From Streptomyces aurantiacus (lineage in GTDB: Bacteria > Actinomycetota > Actinomycetes > Streptomycetales > Streptomycetaceae), in NCBI RefSeq assembly GCF_027107535.1, contig NZ_CP114283.1, positions 8,308,001 through 8,372,000 on the forward strand: a stretch of 64,000 bases of DNA, read 5' to 3'. The notes beneath the pieces are model-generated. The model saw nothing but the letters and a program-made list of their open reading frames with translations. It was not told the origin of the DNA and made no database searches. A program made the position numbers and the translations under genes. Numbering within the stretch: the first letter of the stretch is position 1; each line of letters begins with the position of its first letter. Below, in pieces: positions 26,661-36,077 of this stretch.

Positions 26661-27698
26661 TTAGCGTCCGGTCTTGGGGTCGAATGCGTCCCGGACGGAG
26701 TCGCCGAGAAGGTTGAAGCAGAGCACGAAGACCACCATCGCGATGCCCGGGAAGAACATGAACATCGGGTCCTGCTCATAGATCTCGGACCCGATGGCGA
26801 ACATCCGGCCCCAGTCCGGCGTCGGCTCGACGAAGCCCACACCGACGTACGAGAGGAACGCGATGGAGAGAATCGAACTGGGCAGCATGTAGGTGCCCTG
26901 CACGAGGATCGGCGTGACGATGTTCGGCAGGATCTCCTTGCGCACGATGCGCGACGGAGAGGCTCCCGAGACCTTCGCCGCCTCCACGAACTCCCTCTCC
27001 CGCAGGGAGAGTACGGAGCTGCGGACCAGGCGGGCCATGCCCATCCAGCCGAGGAACCACATCACCAGGATGATCGCCACGGCGCGCAGATAGGTGGGCG
27101 TCTCGTCCGTCGGGGAGACGAACAGCGCGGTGACCACCGGCATGAAGGCGATGAAGAACAGCTGCTGCGGGAAGGCCAGGAAGAAGTCGGTGATCCGGCC
27201 GAGCCAGTAGTCGACCTTGCCGCCGAAGTAGCCGCTGACCATGCCGATGACGACGCCCGTCAGGACGCTGAACACCGTGACCAGAACAGCCATGTAGAGC
27301 GAGGTGCGCATGCCGTACAGCAGCATGGTGAACACGTCACGCCCCAGCTTGGGCTCGACCCCGAACCAGAAGTCGCCCGACATCCCGCCGAACGAGCCGG
27401 TGGGCATGGCGAAGTCGTCGAGCAGGAAGGGGTAGTCGGGCTCCTGTGCGTACAGCGTGTAGGGGTTCTTGCCGTACAGCGACGAGATGACCGGGGCGAG
27501 GGCGGCGATCGCGAAGAAAAAAATCACCACGCACGCGGAGATCACTCCGGTACGGTCTCGCTTGAAGCGATGCCACATCAACTGCCCGGGGGAACGGCCT
27601 TCCAGCTTCTCGGCCTCGGCGGGCTCGGTGTTCGACGCGAGCTCGGGGTCCAAGGCCGCCGACGGCCCGGAGCCCTCGGCCTTGGTTGGACTGGTCAT
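26661..27698 (-). CDS. bldKA: Oligopeptide ABC permease, BldKA candidate
   Basis: A 345-residue DppC-type permease, first gene of the operon. A hydrophilic 40-residue N-terminus leads into RFKRDRTGVISACVVIFFFAIAAL and five further helices. The EAA loop is VEAAKVSGASPSRIVRKE. GGGGGAAG lies 7 nt upstream of ATG. A 101-bp gap before the SBP gene could hold an internal promoter, but I see no clear one. Confidence 0.82.
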   Translation of the reverse strand: MTSPTKAEGSGPSAALDPELASNTEPAEAEKLEGRSPGQLMWHRFKRDRTGVISACVVIFFFAIAALAPVISSLYGKNPYTLYAQEPDYPFLLDDFAMPTGSFGGMSGDFWFGVEPKLGRDVFTMLLYGMRTSLYMAVLVTVFSVLTGVVIGMVSGYFGGKVDYWLGRITDFFLAFPQQLFFIAFMPVVTALFVSPTDETPTYLRAVAIILVMWFLGWMGMARLVRSSVLSLREREFVEAAKVSGASPSRIVRKEILPNIVTPILVQGTYMLPSSILSIAFLSYVGVGFVEPTPDWGRMFAIGSEIYEQDPMFMFFPGIAMVVFVLCFNLLGDSVRDAFDPKTGR

Positions 27699-28135
27699 CT
27701 TTGTTCTTCCCCCGGGGGATGGAGAGTTGAGCGCAGCACAGATACCGGCAGGTTCTGTGGTTTCAGGGAACTTTCACCAAGTCGGTCAACGCGCGTCAAG
27801 GGCGGAAGACATAGGGATCTCCCTACCGTCGAAATTTTGAGCAAAAATTGCAGAGAATGACACCTACGCGCGCTTGACAGGTGAGATGAGACTCCGGCAA
27901 AACGGACATCATTGAGGAAAATTTCGTTTACGTGTCCGAAACTTGATTGGGCATTGCCCGATATGCGAACGCCGCCGTGTCGTTCCCGTCGTCGCCCGAA
28001 CTGAACCGGTTTCGCCGTACGGGCACACCGAAGGCCCGGCTCCCCGCCGTGCGAAGAACCGGGTGTCCGGATGAGGCCCTCACCGGCCCGGGAGCGTGTT
28101 CCCGGGGCCGGAAGAGGCAGGTCGAACCCTGTTTG
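27699..28135. other. Upstream region of the bldK-like operon
   Basis: 437 bp without a gene, with a locally lower GC content around 27820-27960. It must hold the leftward promoter of the operon. Two TTGAC boxes occur on the minus strand near 27780-27800 without a good -10. Small palindromes are TAGGG-N4-CCCTA (about 27811-27826) and GGGCATTGCCC (about 27949-27959). The typA terminator (28083-28111) is at the right end. Confidence 0.5.
28083..28111 (-). terminator. GC-rich hairpin after typA
   Basis: CCGGCCCGGGA (28083-28093) pairs with TCCCGGGGCCGG (28100-28111) with one bulged base. It lies 25 nt beyond the typA stop. Confidence 0.65.
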
Positions 28136-30043
28136 TCAGCCGTGCTTGGCGCGGCTCGCGGCGCGGGCACGCTCGCGGCCGTCCAGGTTGACCTTGCGGA
28201 TGCGAACGGACTCCGGGGTCACCTCGACACACTCGTCGTCGCGGCAGAACTCCAGGGACTGCTCCAGGGAGAGCTTGCGCGGCGGGACGATCGCCTCGAA
28301 CGAGTCGGCCGACGACGACCGCATGTTCGTGAGCTTCTTCTCCTTGGTGATGTTCACGTCCATGTCGTCGGCGCGCGAGTTCTCGCCGACGATCATGCCC
28401 TCGTACACCTCGGTGCCGGGGTCCGTGAAGAGCACGCCGCGCTCCTGGAGATTCGTCATCGCGAACGCGGTGACGGCGCCGGCGCGGTCGGCGACCAGCG
28501 AGCCGTTGTTACGGGTCGCCAGCACGCCGAACCACGGCTCGTGGCCCTCGTGGATGGAGTGGGCGATGCCCGTGCCACGCGTGCCGGTCAGGAACTCCGT
28601 ACGGAAGCCGATGAGGCCGCGGGACGGCACCACGAACTCCATGCGGACCCAGCCGGACCCGTGGTTGGACATGTTGTCCATCCGGCCCTTGCGGACACCC
28701 ATGAGCTGCGTGACCGCGCCCATGTGCTCCTCGGGGACGTCGATCGTCATGCGCTCGACGGGCTCGTGGACCTTGCCGTCGATGATCTGCGTGACCACCT
28801 GCGGCTTGCCGATGGTCAGCTCGAATCCCTCACGGCGCATCTGCTCGACCAGGATCGCCAGGGCCAGCTCACCGCGGCCCTGCACCTCCCAGGCGTCGGG
28901 GCGCTCGGTGTCCAGGACCCGCAGCGAGACGTTACCGACCAGCTCACGGTCCAGACGGTCCTTGACCTGGCGGGCCGTGACCTTGCGGTCCTTGACCGCG
29001 GCCTTGTTCTCCGCGCCCTTGCCGGTGCCACCGCGGCCGACCAGCGGCGAGGTGTTGGTACCGATGGTCATGGAGATCGCGGGTTCGTCGACCGTGATGA
29101 GCGGCAGCGCGATGGGGTTCTCGGGGTCGGCGAGGGTCTCGCCGATCATGATGTCCGGGATGCCCGCGACGGCACAGATGTCACCGGGGCCGGCCTTCTC
29201 GGCGGGCTTGCGGGTGAGCGCCTCGGTCATCAGCAGCTCGGTGATGCGGACGCTCGACATCGTGCCGTCACGCTTGATCCACGTGACCGTCTGGCCCTTG
29301 CGCAGCTCGCCCTGCTCGACGCGGAGCAGCGCGATACGGCCGAGGAAGTTGTCGGCGTCCAGGTTGGTGACGTGCGCCTGGAGCGGGGCCTCCTCGTCGT
29401 ACTGGGGGGCCGGGACGTGCGAGAGGATCGTGGAGAAGAACGGCTCCAGGCTGTCGCTGTCGGCCGGGACCGTGCCGTTCTCCGGCTTGGTCAGCGACGC
29501 GACGCCGTCACGCGCACAGGCGTAGACGATCGGGAACTCGATCTGCTCCTCGTCGGCGTCCAGGTCGAGGAAGAGGTCGTAGGCCTCGTTCACGACCTCG
29601 TCGATGCGCGAGTCGGGGCGGTCCGTCTTGTTGATGCACAGGATGACGGGCAGCCGGGCCTGGAGGGCCTTGCGCAGCACGAAGCGGGTCTGGGGCAGCG
29701 GCCCCTCGGAGGCGTCCACCAGGAGGACGACCGCGTCCACCATCGACAGACCGCGCTCGACCTCGCCACCGAAGTCGGCGTGACCGGGGGTGTCGATGAT
29801 GTTGATCGTGATGACGTCGCCGCCATCCTTCGGGTGGTACTTCACGGCCGTGTTCTTGGCCAGGATCGTGATGCCCTTTTCACGTTCCAGGTCGTTCGAG
29901 TCCATCATGCGGTCGTCGAGCGACTCGGCGGCGTGCGCGGCGAAGGCACCGGCCTGCTTGAGCATGGCGTCGACCAGAGTGGTCTTGCCATGGTCGACGT
30001 GGGCGACGATGGCAACGTTGCGGATGTCGTGGCGCGTGGCCAT
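28136..30043 (-). CDS. typA: TypA/BipA ribosome-associated GTPase
   Basis: A 635-residue translational GTPase starting [12 protein letters not shown] (12 codons inside the longest frame). G1 AHVDHGKTT, switch [15 protein letters not shown]4 NKTDR; then beta-barrel domain II, EF-G-like domains III and V ([33 protein letters not shown]) and the BipA-specific C-terminal domain ending in a basic tail. TypA binds ribosomes and assists assembly under stress. The predicted ribosome site GGGAG is about 12 nt from the chosen ATG, slightly long, so the start is not certain. Immediately upstream of the bldK-like operon, as I recall for S. coelicolor. Confidence 0.93.
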   Translation of the reverse strand: MATRHDIRNVAIVAHVDHGKTTLVDAMLKQAGAFAAHAAESLDDRMMDSNDLEREKGITILAKNTAVKYHPKDGGDVITINIIDTPGHADFGGEVERGLSMVDAVVLLVDASEGPLPQTRFVLRKALQARLPVILCINKTDRPDSRIDEVVNEAYDLFLDLDADEEQIEFPIVYACARDGVASLTKPENGTVPADSDSLEPFFSTILSHVPAPQYDEEAPLQAHVTNLDADNFLGRIALLRVEQGELRKGQTVTWIKRDGTMSSVRITELLMTEALTRKPAEKAGPGDICAVAGIPDIMIGETLADPENPIALPLITVDEPAISMTIGTNTSPLVGRGGTGKGAENKAAVKDRKVTARQVKDRLDRELVGNVSLRVLDTERPDAWEVQGRGELALAILVEQMRREGFELTIGKPQVVTQIIDGKVHEPVERMTIDVPEEHMGAVTQLMGVRKGRMDNMSNHGSGWVRMEFVVPSRGLIGFRTEFLTGTRGTGIAHSIHEGHEPWFGVLATRNNGSLVADRAGAVTAFAMTNLQERGVLFTDPGTEVYEGMIVGENSRADDMDVNITKEKKLTNMRSSSADSFEAIVPPRKLSLEQSLEFCRDDECVEVTPESVRIRKVNLDGRERARAASRAKHG

Positions 30044-30200
30044 ATTGAGGCGCTTCTCCCGGAGTGAGTGGACGGCCATCCGCTGCGCGGGGCCTTGCCG
30101 GGCTGAAACGTGCCACGGCCTTACCCCATGGTACGGGCCCGCTGCCGCTGGGGCTCGACAGGGCTCCGGCCGGTGCCCTCGGTCCCGGCCGGTCGGTGCT

Positions 30201-30219
30201 GGTCGCGCCGTTCCCCGCC
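30201..30219 (+). repeat. Degenerate copy of the GGTCGCGC-GTTCCCCGC repeat
   Basis: The 19 bases resemble the dispersed element seen at 18683-18705 (reverse orientation relative to 46955-47056). It sits in the 194-bp gap between typA and the solute-binding gene. Only partly conserved. Confidence 0.35.
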
Positions 30220-30237
30220 TCCCTCACGTGGCACTCG

Positions 30238-32643
30238 TCACCTGCGGCTTCGGGCCTTCTTCAGGAAGCCCATGTCCTCGTAGAGGGGGGTCTGGAAACC
30301 GAAGGCTCCCGCGTTGGCGAGATGGGTGCGGACCGCTGTCAGCTGAGGGCGCTGGTACAGGGGGATCGACCCCGCGGCGGCCCAGATGCGGGCGTCGGCC
30401 TTGCGGACCAGGGAGCGGGACTCGCCCGCGTCGAGTTCGGCGATGGCCTGGTCGAAGAGCTGGTCCACCTGGTCGGTGCCGACCCGCGTGTAGTTCTGCT
30501 CGACGCTCAGGGAGCCGTCCGCCGCCGGAACAGGCTTGGAGTAGATGGGGCGGGCGTCGGTCGCGGGGTACGCGGACGCGGGCCAGGAGTACAGCGCCAG
30601 GTCGTACTCGCCCGAGGCGATGTGGTCCTTGAAGTAGCTGTCGTCCGCGACCTTGGAGATCTCCGTACGGATCCCGACGCGGTCCAGCATCCTGGCGATC
30701 CGCTCCCCGACGGTCCGCAGCGACCGGGAGCCGGGGCCCGACGGGAGCACGAAGCGCAGCGACAGCGCCTTGCCGTTCTTGGCGAGCGGCCCCGCCGCGG
30801 CGCGGCCCGGCGCGGCGGTGCCCCTCGGTGCGTACGCGCCCGGGGCGCCACCGTGCTTGAGCTGCTGCTTCCCGTCCTGGGCGAGGTGCTTCTCCGCCGC
30901 TCCGCCGGCCCCGTCCCGCTCCCCCCGCCCCTCCTTCTTGTCTTTCTTTTCTTTCTTGCCCGTCTTGCTCTTCTTCGCCTTCTTGTCCTTCTGGCCGTCC
31001 TTCTCCCTCTCGGCCATGCGGCGGTCGTCCAGCGCCGCCGCCTGGTCGAGGAGCGCGGCCCGCTGGCGTTCGACCAGGGGTGCGGGCGCGAGCACGGCGG
31101 AGCCGCCGTGCTCGCCGGGCTTGTCGTCGTCCGTGGAACTGTGCGGGCCGGCCGGCTTCCCGTCCGTCTCTCCGACGACGTACGTGCCGTCGTCGGCGGA
31201 GTCGCCGCTGCCGTCCGAGCCGTCCGAGGCCTTGGAGGCTTCCGCGCCGGCCGCCTTCTTCGCCTTCTTCTCCTCCTTGACGGGCCCGCCCACCACCCAT
31301 CCGGCGTCGGACAGCAGAGCCTGCGCCTCCCCGGTGTCCTGTCCGCCGAGCGCTCCGCTGTTGTCGGCGTACGCGTGCTGTCCGGCGAGCGCGAGATGGC
31401 TGCCGACCGGTTCGGCGGGCAGGCCCAGGGGCTTCAGCACCACCTCGGCGAGCTCGTCCCGGTCGAGGGCGCGGGCCACGGCCCGGCGGACCCGCTCGTC
31501 GGCGAGCGGGCCCTCGGAACCGTTCAACGCGAGCTGTGTGAAGGCCGGTTCGAGGGACTTGCGGACCTCGAACCCGCGCAGGGAGGACTGCTCGTCGGCG
31601 TACTTCGCGAGGGCCTTGCGGCGCTTCGAGCGCGCCACCATCTCCTCGTCGGCCGCCTCCTCGTCGGAGCCGTGCGCGATCGCCCAGGAACGCAGCGCCC
31701 TGCCCGCAGTGAGGGCCGCGCCGGGGCCGTGCATGAGCGGAGCCCCCTTGGCCGCCTTCTTTTCCCGGCCGGCGAGCGTGACGCGGTGCGCCTCGGACGC
31801 GTCGATCTCGGCCAGGTCGAGCCGGCCGGCGGCGAGCGCGGCGGCGCGCTTCTCCCGCGGCACGGCACGCAGGACCAGCGTGGAGAGCTTGGCGGGGCGG
31901 CCCCACCAGCGAGGGTTGCGCTTCAGGGTGAGGTCGCCGGACTCGCGGTCGATCGCGTCGATCACGAAGGGGCCCGCGGTGACCTTCAGCTTGCGGCGGG
32001 CACTGTCGTTGAAGCTGTCCGGGGTACCCATGACGTCCTTCGGGTACAGCGGCGAGAACAGCGACTGCCAGTCCGCGTACGGCTTGCCGAAGGTGACCCG
32101 GACCTCCAGGTCGTTCGCACCGCGCTCGATCTTCTCGATGCGGTCGTAGCCGGCGTTGCGGGCGGTCCAGTACGCGGTGTCCTTGCCGGACAGGGCGCGC
32201 CACTGGGCCGAGAAGTCCGCGGCGCCGATCTCGCGGCCGTCGCTCCAGACGGCCTGCTGGTTGAGCTTGTAGAGCACGACCTGCTTGGGCTCGCGCTCGA
32301 CGACCTTCGCCGACTCCAGGTACTCGGGGTTGCGCTGCGGCCGGCCGTTCGCGTCGAGCCGGTACATGGTGGGCAGTACGGCGCCGACGACCCGGGAGGT
32401 GGCGGCGTCCGCGTCGGCCTGGAAGGCGTTGAGGGTCTCCGGGACGTTGTCCACGGCCCAGCGCGCGGTGCCGCCGTCCGCGATCAGATCACGCCCCGCG
32501 GGCGCGATGTCCTGGCCCGCGGTGGGCCTGCCCGCCTCGTCCTGCTCGCTGCACCCGGCGAGAGCCGGCACCGCGAGGACACCCGCCGTGAGGAACGCGA
32601 CCGAGCGCGTCACCGCGCGCAGTCCGACGCCGTCGTGGGACAT
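30238..32643 (-). CDS. Large solute-binding family 5 lipoprotein with Lys-rich insertion
   Basis: An 801-residue lipoprotein with GGAGGT 7 nt before ATG. Signal peptide with LAGC lipobox, Cys31. The binding domain begins GTARWAVDNVPETLNAFQADAD and includes NQQAVWSDGREIGAADFSAQW. Between about residues 451 and 620 it carries a low-complexity insertion rich in Lys, Gly, Asp and Ala (for example KKAKKSKTGKKEKKDKK) that normal family 5 proteins lack; the domain then resumes at ALSLRFVLPSGPGSRSLRTV. No permease or ATPase genes adjoin, so it is an orphan binding protein that may use another transporter or act as a sensor. Substrate unknown. Confidence 0.8.
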   Translation of the reverse strand: MSHDGVGLRAVTRSVAFLTAGVLAVPALAGCSEQDEAGRPTAGQDIAPAGRDLIADGGTARWAVDNVPETLNAFQADADAATSRVVGAVLPTMYRLDANGRPQRNPEYLESAKVVEREPKQVVLYKLNQQAVWSDGREIGAADFSAQWRALSGKDTAYWTARNAGYDRIEKIERGANDLEVRVTFGKPYADWQSLFSPLYPKDVMGTPDSFNDSARRKLKVTAGPFVIDAIDRESGDLTLKRNPRWWGRPAKLSTLVLRAVPREKRAAALAAGRLDLAEIDASEAHRVTLAGREKKAAKGAPLMHGPGAALTAGRALRSWAIAHGSDEEAADEEMVARSKRRKALAKYADEQSSLRGFEVRKSLEPAFTQLALNGSEGPLADERVRRAVARALDRDELAEVVLKPLGLPAEPVGSHLALAGQHAYADNSGALGGQDTGEAQALLSDAGWVVGGPVKEEKKAKKAAGAEASKASDGSDGSGDSADDGTYVVGETDGKPAGPHSSTDDDKPGEHGGSAVLAPAPLVERQRAALLDQAAALDDRRMAEREKDGQKDKKAKKSKTGKKEKKDKKEGRGERDGAGGAAEKHLAQDGKQQLKHGGAPGAYAPRGTAAPGRAAAGPLAKNGKALSLRFVLPSGPGSRSLRTVGERIARMLDRVGIRTEISKVADDSYFKDHIASGEYDLALYSWPASAYPATDARPIYSKPVPAADGSLSVEQNYTRVGTDQVDQLFDQAIAELDAGESRSLVRKADARIWAAAGSIPLYQRPQLTAVRTHLANAGAFGFQTPLYEDMGFLKKARSRR

Positions 32644-32961
32644 GACTGGTACCTCCGGGGGGCCGCTCCACAGGTGAACACGGGGTGTCTGATCACGTTT
32701 GGCGGTATTTGGAGTTGATCAGATGTATGCCGCCACTGAAGAGGAAAGGGTTCGGCACCGGGGGGCGACACGGCGACGGCGGCGGGCAAGCCCACCCGTG
32801 CGGCGCAACGCCCCGAGCCCGCGGCGCGGAGCCCTTCGCACCCGCACGCCCCTGCCAATCCATGCACATCCCTTCACACCAGCAGGTGTGACGCGCGACA
32901 CTCGCAGGCGCATGAACGTTGCCGCCTTGGGCCGATGGGTCCGCGGAAGTGAGGGCACGCC
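32644..32961. other. Divergent region between the SBP gene and the sdh operon
   Basis: 318 bp without a gene, holding the promoters of the leftward lipoprotein gene and the rightward sdh operon. It contains the inverted repeat at 32688-32723. Otherwise no confident promoter motif. Confidence 0.5.
32688..32723. promoter_or_regulatory. Inverted repeat TCTGATCA-N20-TGATCAGA
   Basis: 8-bp arms at 32688-32695 and 32716-32723, 28 bp between arm starts; each arm also contains the palindrome TGATCA. Located 45-80 bp upstream of the lipoprotein gene start, in a lower-GC pocket. The spacing of nearly three helical turns fits a dimeric or looped repressor site. No regulator can be named. Confidence 0.4.
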
Positions 32962-33252
32962 ATGTCCGTGCACGACGACCTGACATCGATACAGCGCTCT
33001 CTCGACGACCTGGTGAGGTCCGTGAAGCGACTGGAACAGCAGATGGGTGGCGGTGGTCTGGAGATGCGCAGGGTGCGCACCGACGCCGACCACCTGCGCG
33101 AGAGCGTGGCGCTGCTGCGCGAGGCCGCACCCGGCCTCGGCAAGCCCCGGCGCCCCGACCTCGTGTCCATCCCCGACACCCCGTACGACAACACCCTGTG
33201 GACGGACTCCGACGACGAAGGACTCGGCGCCCGCGACCGCCACGCACCCTGA
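32962..33252 (+). CDS. Small coiled-coil protein leading the sdh operon
   Basis: A 96-residue protein with GAGGG 6-7 nt upstream of ATG. The N-terminal half is a heptad-like helix (DDLTSIQRSLDDLVRSVKRLEQQM) and the C-terminal part is acidic and disordered. No catalytic motif. It is 18 bp upstream of the membrane-anchor gene, so it belongs to the same transcript. Role unknown; a link to dehydrogenase assembly is only conceivable. Confidence 0.7.
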   Translation: MSVHDDLTSIQRSLDDLVRSVKRLEQQMGGGGLEMRRVRTDADHLRESVALLREAAPGLGKPRRPDLVSIPDTPYDNTLWTDSDDEGLGARDRHAP

Positions 33253-33270
33253 TCCCGACCGGAGCTCTCC

Positions 33271-34092
33271 TTGGCCACTGGTACGGAACCCCATATGAAG
33301 AGCGGCGGCGTACGGAACCGTACGCGCGCCGCGATCACCGCCCCGCATCTGCGGACCGACCGCTGGTGGCTGGCGCCCGCCGCTACGGCGGCCGGGCTGC
33401 TGGCCTTCGTCGTCTACTCGACCTGGCGGGCGTTCTCGAACAGCGACTACTACGCGGCTCCCTACGTCTCCCCGTTCTACTCGCCGTGTCTGGCGGAGAA
33501 CTGCGAGCCGATGAGGAACGGGCCCAACTGGGAGCTCTTCGGCAGCTGGTGGGGCCTGTCCCCCGCCCTGATCGTCCTGATCTTCCCGCTCGGCTTCCGG
33601 CTGACCTGCTACTACTACCGCAAGGCGTACTACCGGGGCTTCTGGGCCTCGCCACCGGCCTGCGCGGTCGCGGAGCCGCACAAGAAGTACACCGGCGAGA
33701 CCCGCTTCCCGCTGATCTTCCAGAACATCCACCGCTACTTCTTCTACGCGGCGGTGCCGGTCGCCGGGATCCTCACGTACGACACGGTCCTCTCCTTCCG
33801 GGACGAGCACTACGAGTGGGGCCACATGGGGCTCGGCACGCTCGTGTTCCTCGTCAACATCGTGCTGATCTGGGCCTACACCCTGTCCTGCCACTCGTGT
33901 CGGCACATCGTCGGCGGCAAGCTCAAGCACTTCTCCAAGCACCCCGTGCGCTACCGGACCTGGCAGCTCGTCGGGAAGCTGAACGCCCGGCACATGCAGC
34001 TCGCCTGGGCGTCGTTGGTGAGCGTGGCGCTCGCCGACTTCTACGTGTACCTGGTCGCGTCCGGCGCCTTCGACGATCCGAGGTTTTTCTAG
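33271..34092 (+). CDS. sdhC: Succinate dehydrogenase membrane anchor, mycobacterial Sdh1-like
   Basis: A 273-residue protein with five hydrophobic helices. The start is TTG 33271 with GGAG 6 nt upstream; ATG 33295 is a weaker alternative. It resembles the single large anchor of the mycobacterial Sdh1 complex rather than the usual SdhC/SdhD pair, and lies directly before sdhA-sdhB. Residues 207-212 read CHSCRH at the cytoplasmic end of a helix, followed by a His-rich loop (GGKLKHFSKHPVRY). Membrane-embedded Rieske-type cluster ligation has been described for the mycobacterial homologue; assigning it here is inference. It would pass electrons from SdhB to menaquinone. Confidence 0.8.
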   Translation: MATGTEPHMKSGGVRNRTRAAITAPHLRTDRWWLAPAATAAGLLAFVVYSTWRAFSNSDYYAAPYVSPFYSPCLAENCEPMRNGPNWELFGSWWGLSPALIVLIFPLGFRLTCYYYRKAYYRGFWASPPACAVAEPHKKYTGETRFPLIFQNIHRYFFYAAVPVAGILTYDTVLSFRDEHYEWGHMGLGTLVFLVNIVLIWAYTLSCHSCRHIVGGKLKHFSKHPVRYRTWQLVGKLNARHMQLAWASLVSVALADFYVYLVASGAFDDPRFF

Positions 34093-34109
34093 ATGAGTGG
34101 GGCCTTCTG

Positions 34110-36077
34110 ATGTCCGTGGTCGACCGGCAGGAGTGGGACGTCGTGGTGGTGGGCGCGGGCGGCGCGGGCCTGCGTGCCGCCATCGAGGCCCGCGAGCGGG
34201 GCGCCCGCACGGCCGTGATCTGCAAGTCCCTGTTCGGCAAGGCGCACACGGTGATGGCCGAGGGCGGCATCGCGGCGGCGATGGGCAACGTCAACTCCGG
34301 TGACGACTGGCAGGTCCACTTCCGCGACACCATGCGCGGCGGGAAGTTCCTCAACCAGTGGCGGATGGCCGAGCTGCACGCGCAGGAAGCCCCGGACCGC
34401 GTGTGGGAACTGGAGACCTGGGGCGCCCTCTTCGACCGTACGAAGGACGGGCGCATCTCCCAGCGCAACTTCGGCGGGCACGAGTACCCGCGGCTCGCGC
34501 ACGTCGGCGACCGTACGGGCCTTGAGCTGATCCGCACGCTCCAGCAGAAGATCGTGTCGCTGCAGCAGGAGGACTTCAAGGAGACCGGCGACTACGAGTC
34601 GCGTCTGAAGGTCTACCAGGAGTGCACGGTCACCCGGATCCTGAAGACTGTGCCCGACAGCGGCTCCGCCGCGGGGAGCCGGGTCTCCGGGGCCTTCTGC
34701 TACGAACGGGAGTCCGGCCGCTTCTTCGTACTGGAGGCCCCGTCGGTCGTGGTCTCCACGGGGGGCATCGGCAAGTCCTTCAAAGTGACGTCGAACTCGT
34801 GGGAGTACACGGGCGACGGGCACGCGCTGGCGCTCCTCGCGGGGGCGCCGCTGCTGAACATGGAGTTCGTGCAGTTCCACCCGACGGGCATGGTCTGGCC
34901 GCCGTCCGTGAAGGGCATCCTCGTCACGGAGTCGGTGCGCGGGGACGGCGGGGTGCTCAGGAACTCCGAGGGCAAGCGGTTCATGTTCGACTACATCCCC
35001 GACGTCTTCAAGGAGAAGTACGCGCAGTCGGAGGAGGAGGGCGACCGGTGGTACGAGGACCCGGACCACAACCGGCGCCCGCCTGAACTGCTCCCCCGCG
35101 ACGAGGTGGCGCGGGCCATCAACTCGGAGGTGAAGGCGGGCCGCGGGTCGCCCCACGGCGGGGTGTTCCTCGATGTCTCCACCCGCATGCCCGCCGAGGT
35201 CATCCGGCGCCGACTGCCGTCCATGTACCACCAGTTCAAGGAACTCGCGGACGTCGACATCACCGCCGAGGCGATGGAGGTCGGGCCGACCTGTCACTAC
35301 GTGATGGGCGGGATCGCGGTCGAGTCGGACACCGCGGCGGCCCGCGGGGTGCCCGGGCTGTTCGCGGCCGGCGAGGTCGCGGGCGGGATGCACGGCTCCA
35401 ACCGGCTCGGCGGGAACTCGCTGTCCGACCTGCTGGTGTTCGGGCGGCGGGCGGGGTTGCACGCGGCCCAGTACGCCACCGGGCTCGCCGGCGGACGTCC
35501 CCTCGTGGACGACGTGCAGGTCGACACGGCGGCGGCTGAGGCACTGCGGCCCTTCTCGGCCGAGGGTCCCGAGCCGAGCGCCGAGAACAGCCGGCCGCCG
35601 GAGAACCCGTACACCCTCCACCAGGAGCTCCAGCAGGCGATGAACGACCTCGTCGGCATCATCCGCAGGGAGGCGGAGATGGAGACGGCCCTGGAGAAGC
35701 TCGCGGACCTGCGCGTACGGGCGCGGCGGGCCGGGGTCGAGGGACACCGGCAGTTCAACCCGGGCTGGCACCTGGCGCTCGACCTGCGGAACATGCTGCT
35801 CGTCAGCGAATGTGTGGCCCGTGCCGCGCTGGAGCGTACGGAGTCGCGCGGCGGCCACACCCGGGAGGACCATCCGGCGATGGACCGGGCGTGGCGGCGC
35901 GTCAACCTGCTCTGTCAGCTGACCGATCCCACGGGCGGCCTGGCCGCCACGGACCCGGTGCACGGCCAGATCGACCTCGTCCGGGAGACCACCGAGCCCA
36001 TCCGTCCCGACCTGCTCGCCCTCTTCGACAAGGAGGAGCTGGTCAAGTACCTCGCCGAAGAGGAGCTCTACGAGTGA
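34110..36077 (+). CDS. sdhA: Succinate dehydrogenase flavoprotein subunit
   Basis: A 655-residue FAD subunit oxidising succinate to fumarate. FAD-binding GAGGAGLRAAIEA near the N-terminus; His46 in KAHTVMAEGGIAAA is the usual covalent flavin attachment site; the HPTG loop (FVQFHPTGM), GPTCHYVMGGI and GSNRLGGNSLSD are the active-site and FAD motifs. The ATG overlaps the stop of a 5-codon mini-frame (34093-34110) and its ribosome site is weak, so translation may rely on reinitiation from upstream. Confidence 0.92.
   Translation: MSVVDRQEWDVVVVGAGGAGLRAAIEARERGARTAVICKSLFGKAHTVMAEGGIAAAMGNVNSGDDWQVHFRDTMRGGKFLNQWRMAELHAQEAPDRVWELETWGALFDRTKDGRISQRNFGGHEYPRLAHVGDRTGLELIRTLQQKIVSLQQEDFKETGDYESRLKVYQECTVTRILKTVPDSGSAAGSRVSGAFCYERESGRFFVLEAPSVVVSTGGIGKSFKVTSNSWEYTGDGHALALLAGAPLLNMEFVQFHPTGMVWPPSVKGILVTESVRGDGGVLRNSEGKRFMFDYIPDVFKEKYAQSEEEGDRWYEDPDHNRRPPELLPRDEVARAINSEVKAGRGSPHGGVFLDVSTRMPAEVIRRRLPSMYHQFKELADVDITAEAMEVGPTCHYVMGGIAVESDTAAARGVPGLFAAGEVAGGMHGSNRLGGNSLSDLLVFGRRAGLHAAQYATGLAGGRPLVDDVQVDTAAAEALRPFSAEGPEPSAENSRPPENPYTLHQELQQAMNDLVGIIRREAEMETALEKLADLRVRARRAGVEGHRQFNPGWHLALDLRNMLLVSECVARAALERTESRGGHTREDHPAMDRAWRRVNLLCQLTDPTGGLAATDPVHGQIDLVRETTEPIRPDLLALFDKEELVKYLAEEELYE

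Noticed and set aside
27699..28135. Search for a tRNA, riboswitch or attachment site in the low-GC gap before the bldK operon
   Set aside because: Only short palindromes are present; no cloverleaf, conserved riboswitch core or direct-repeat attachment pair was seen.
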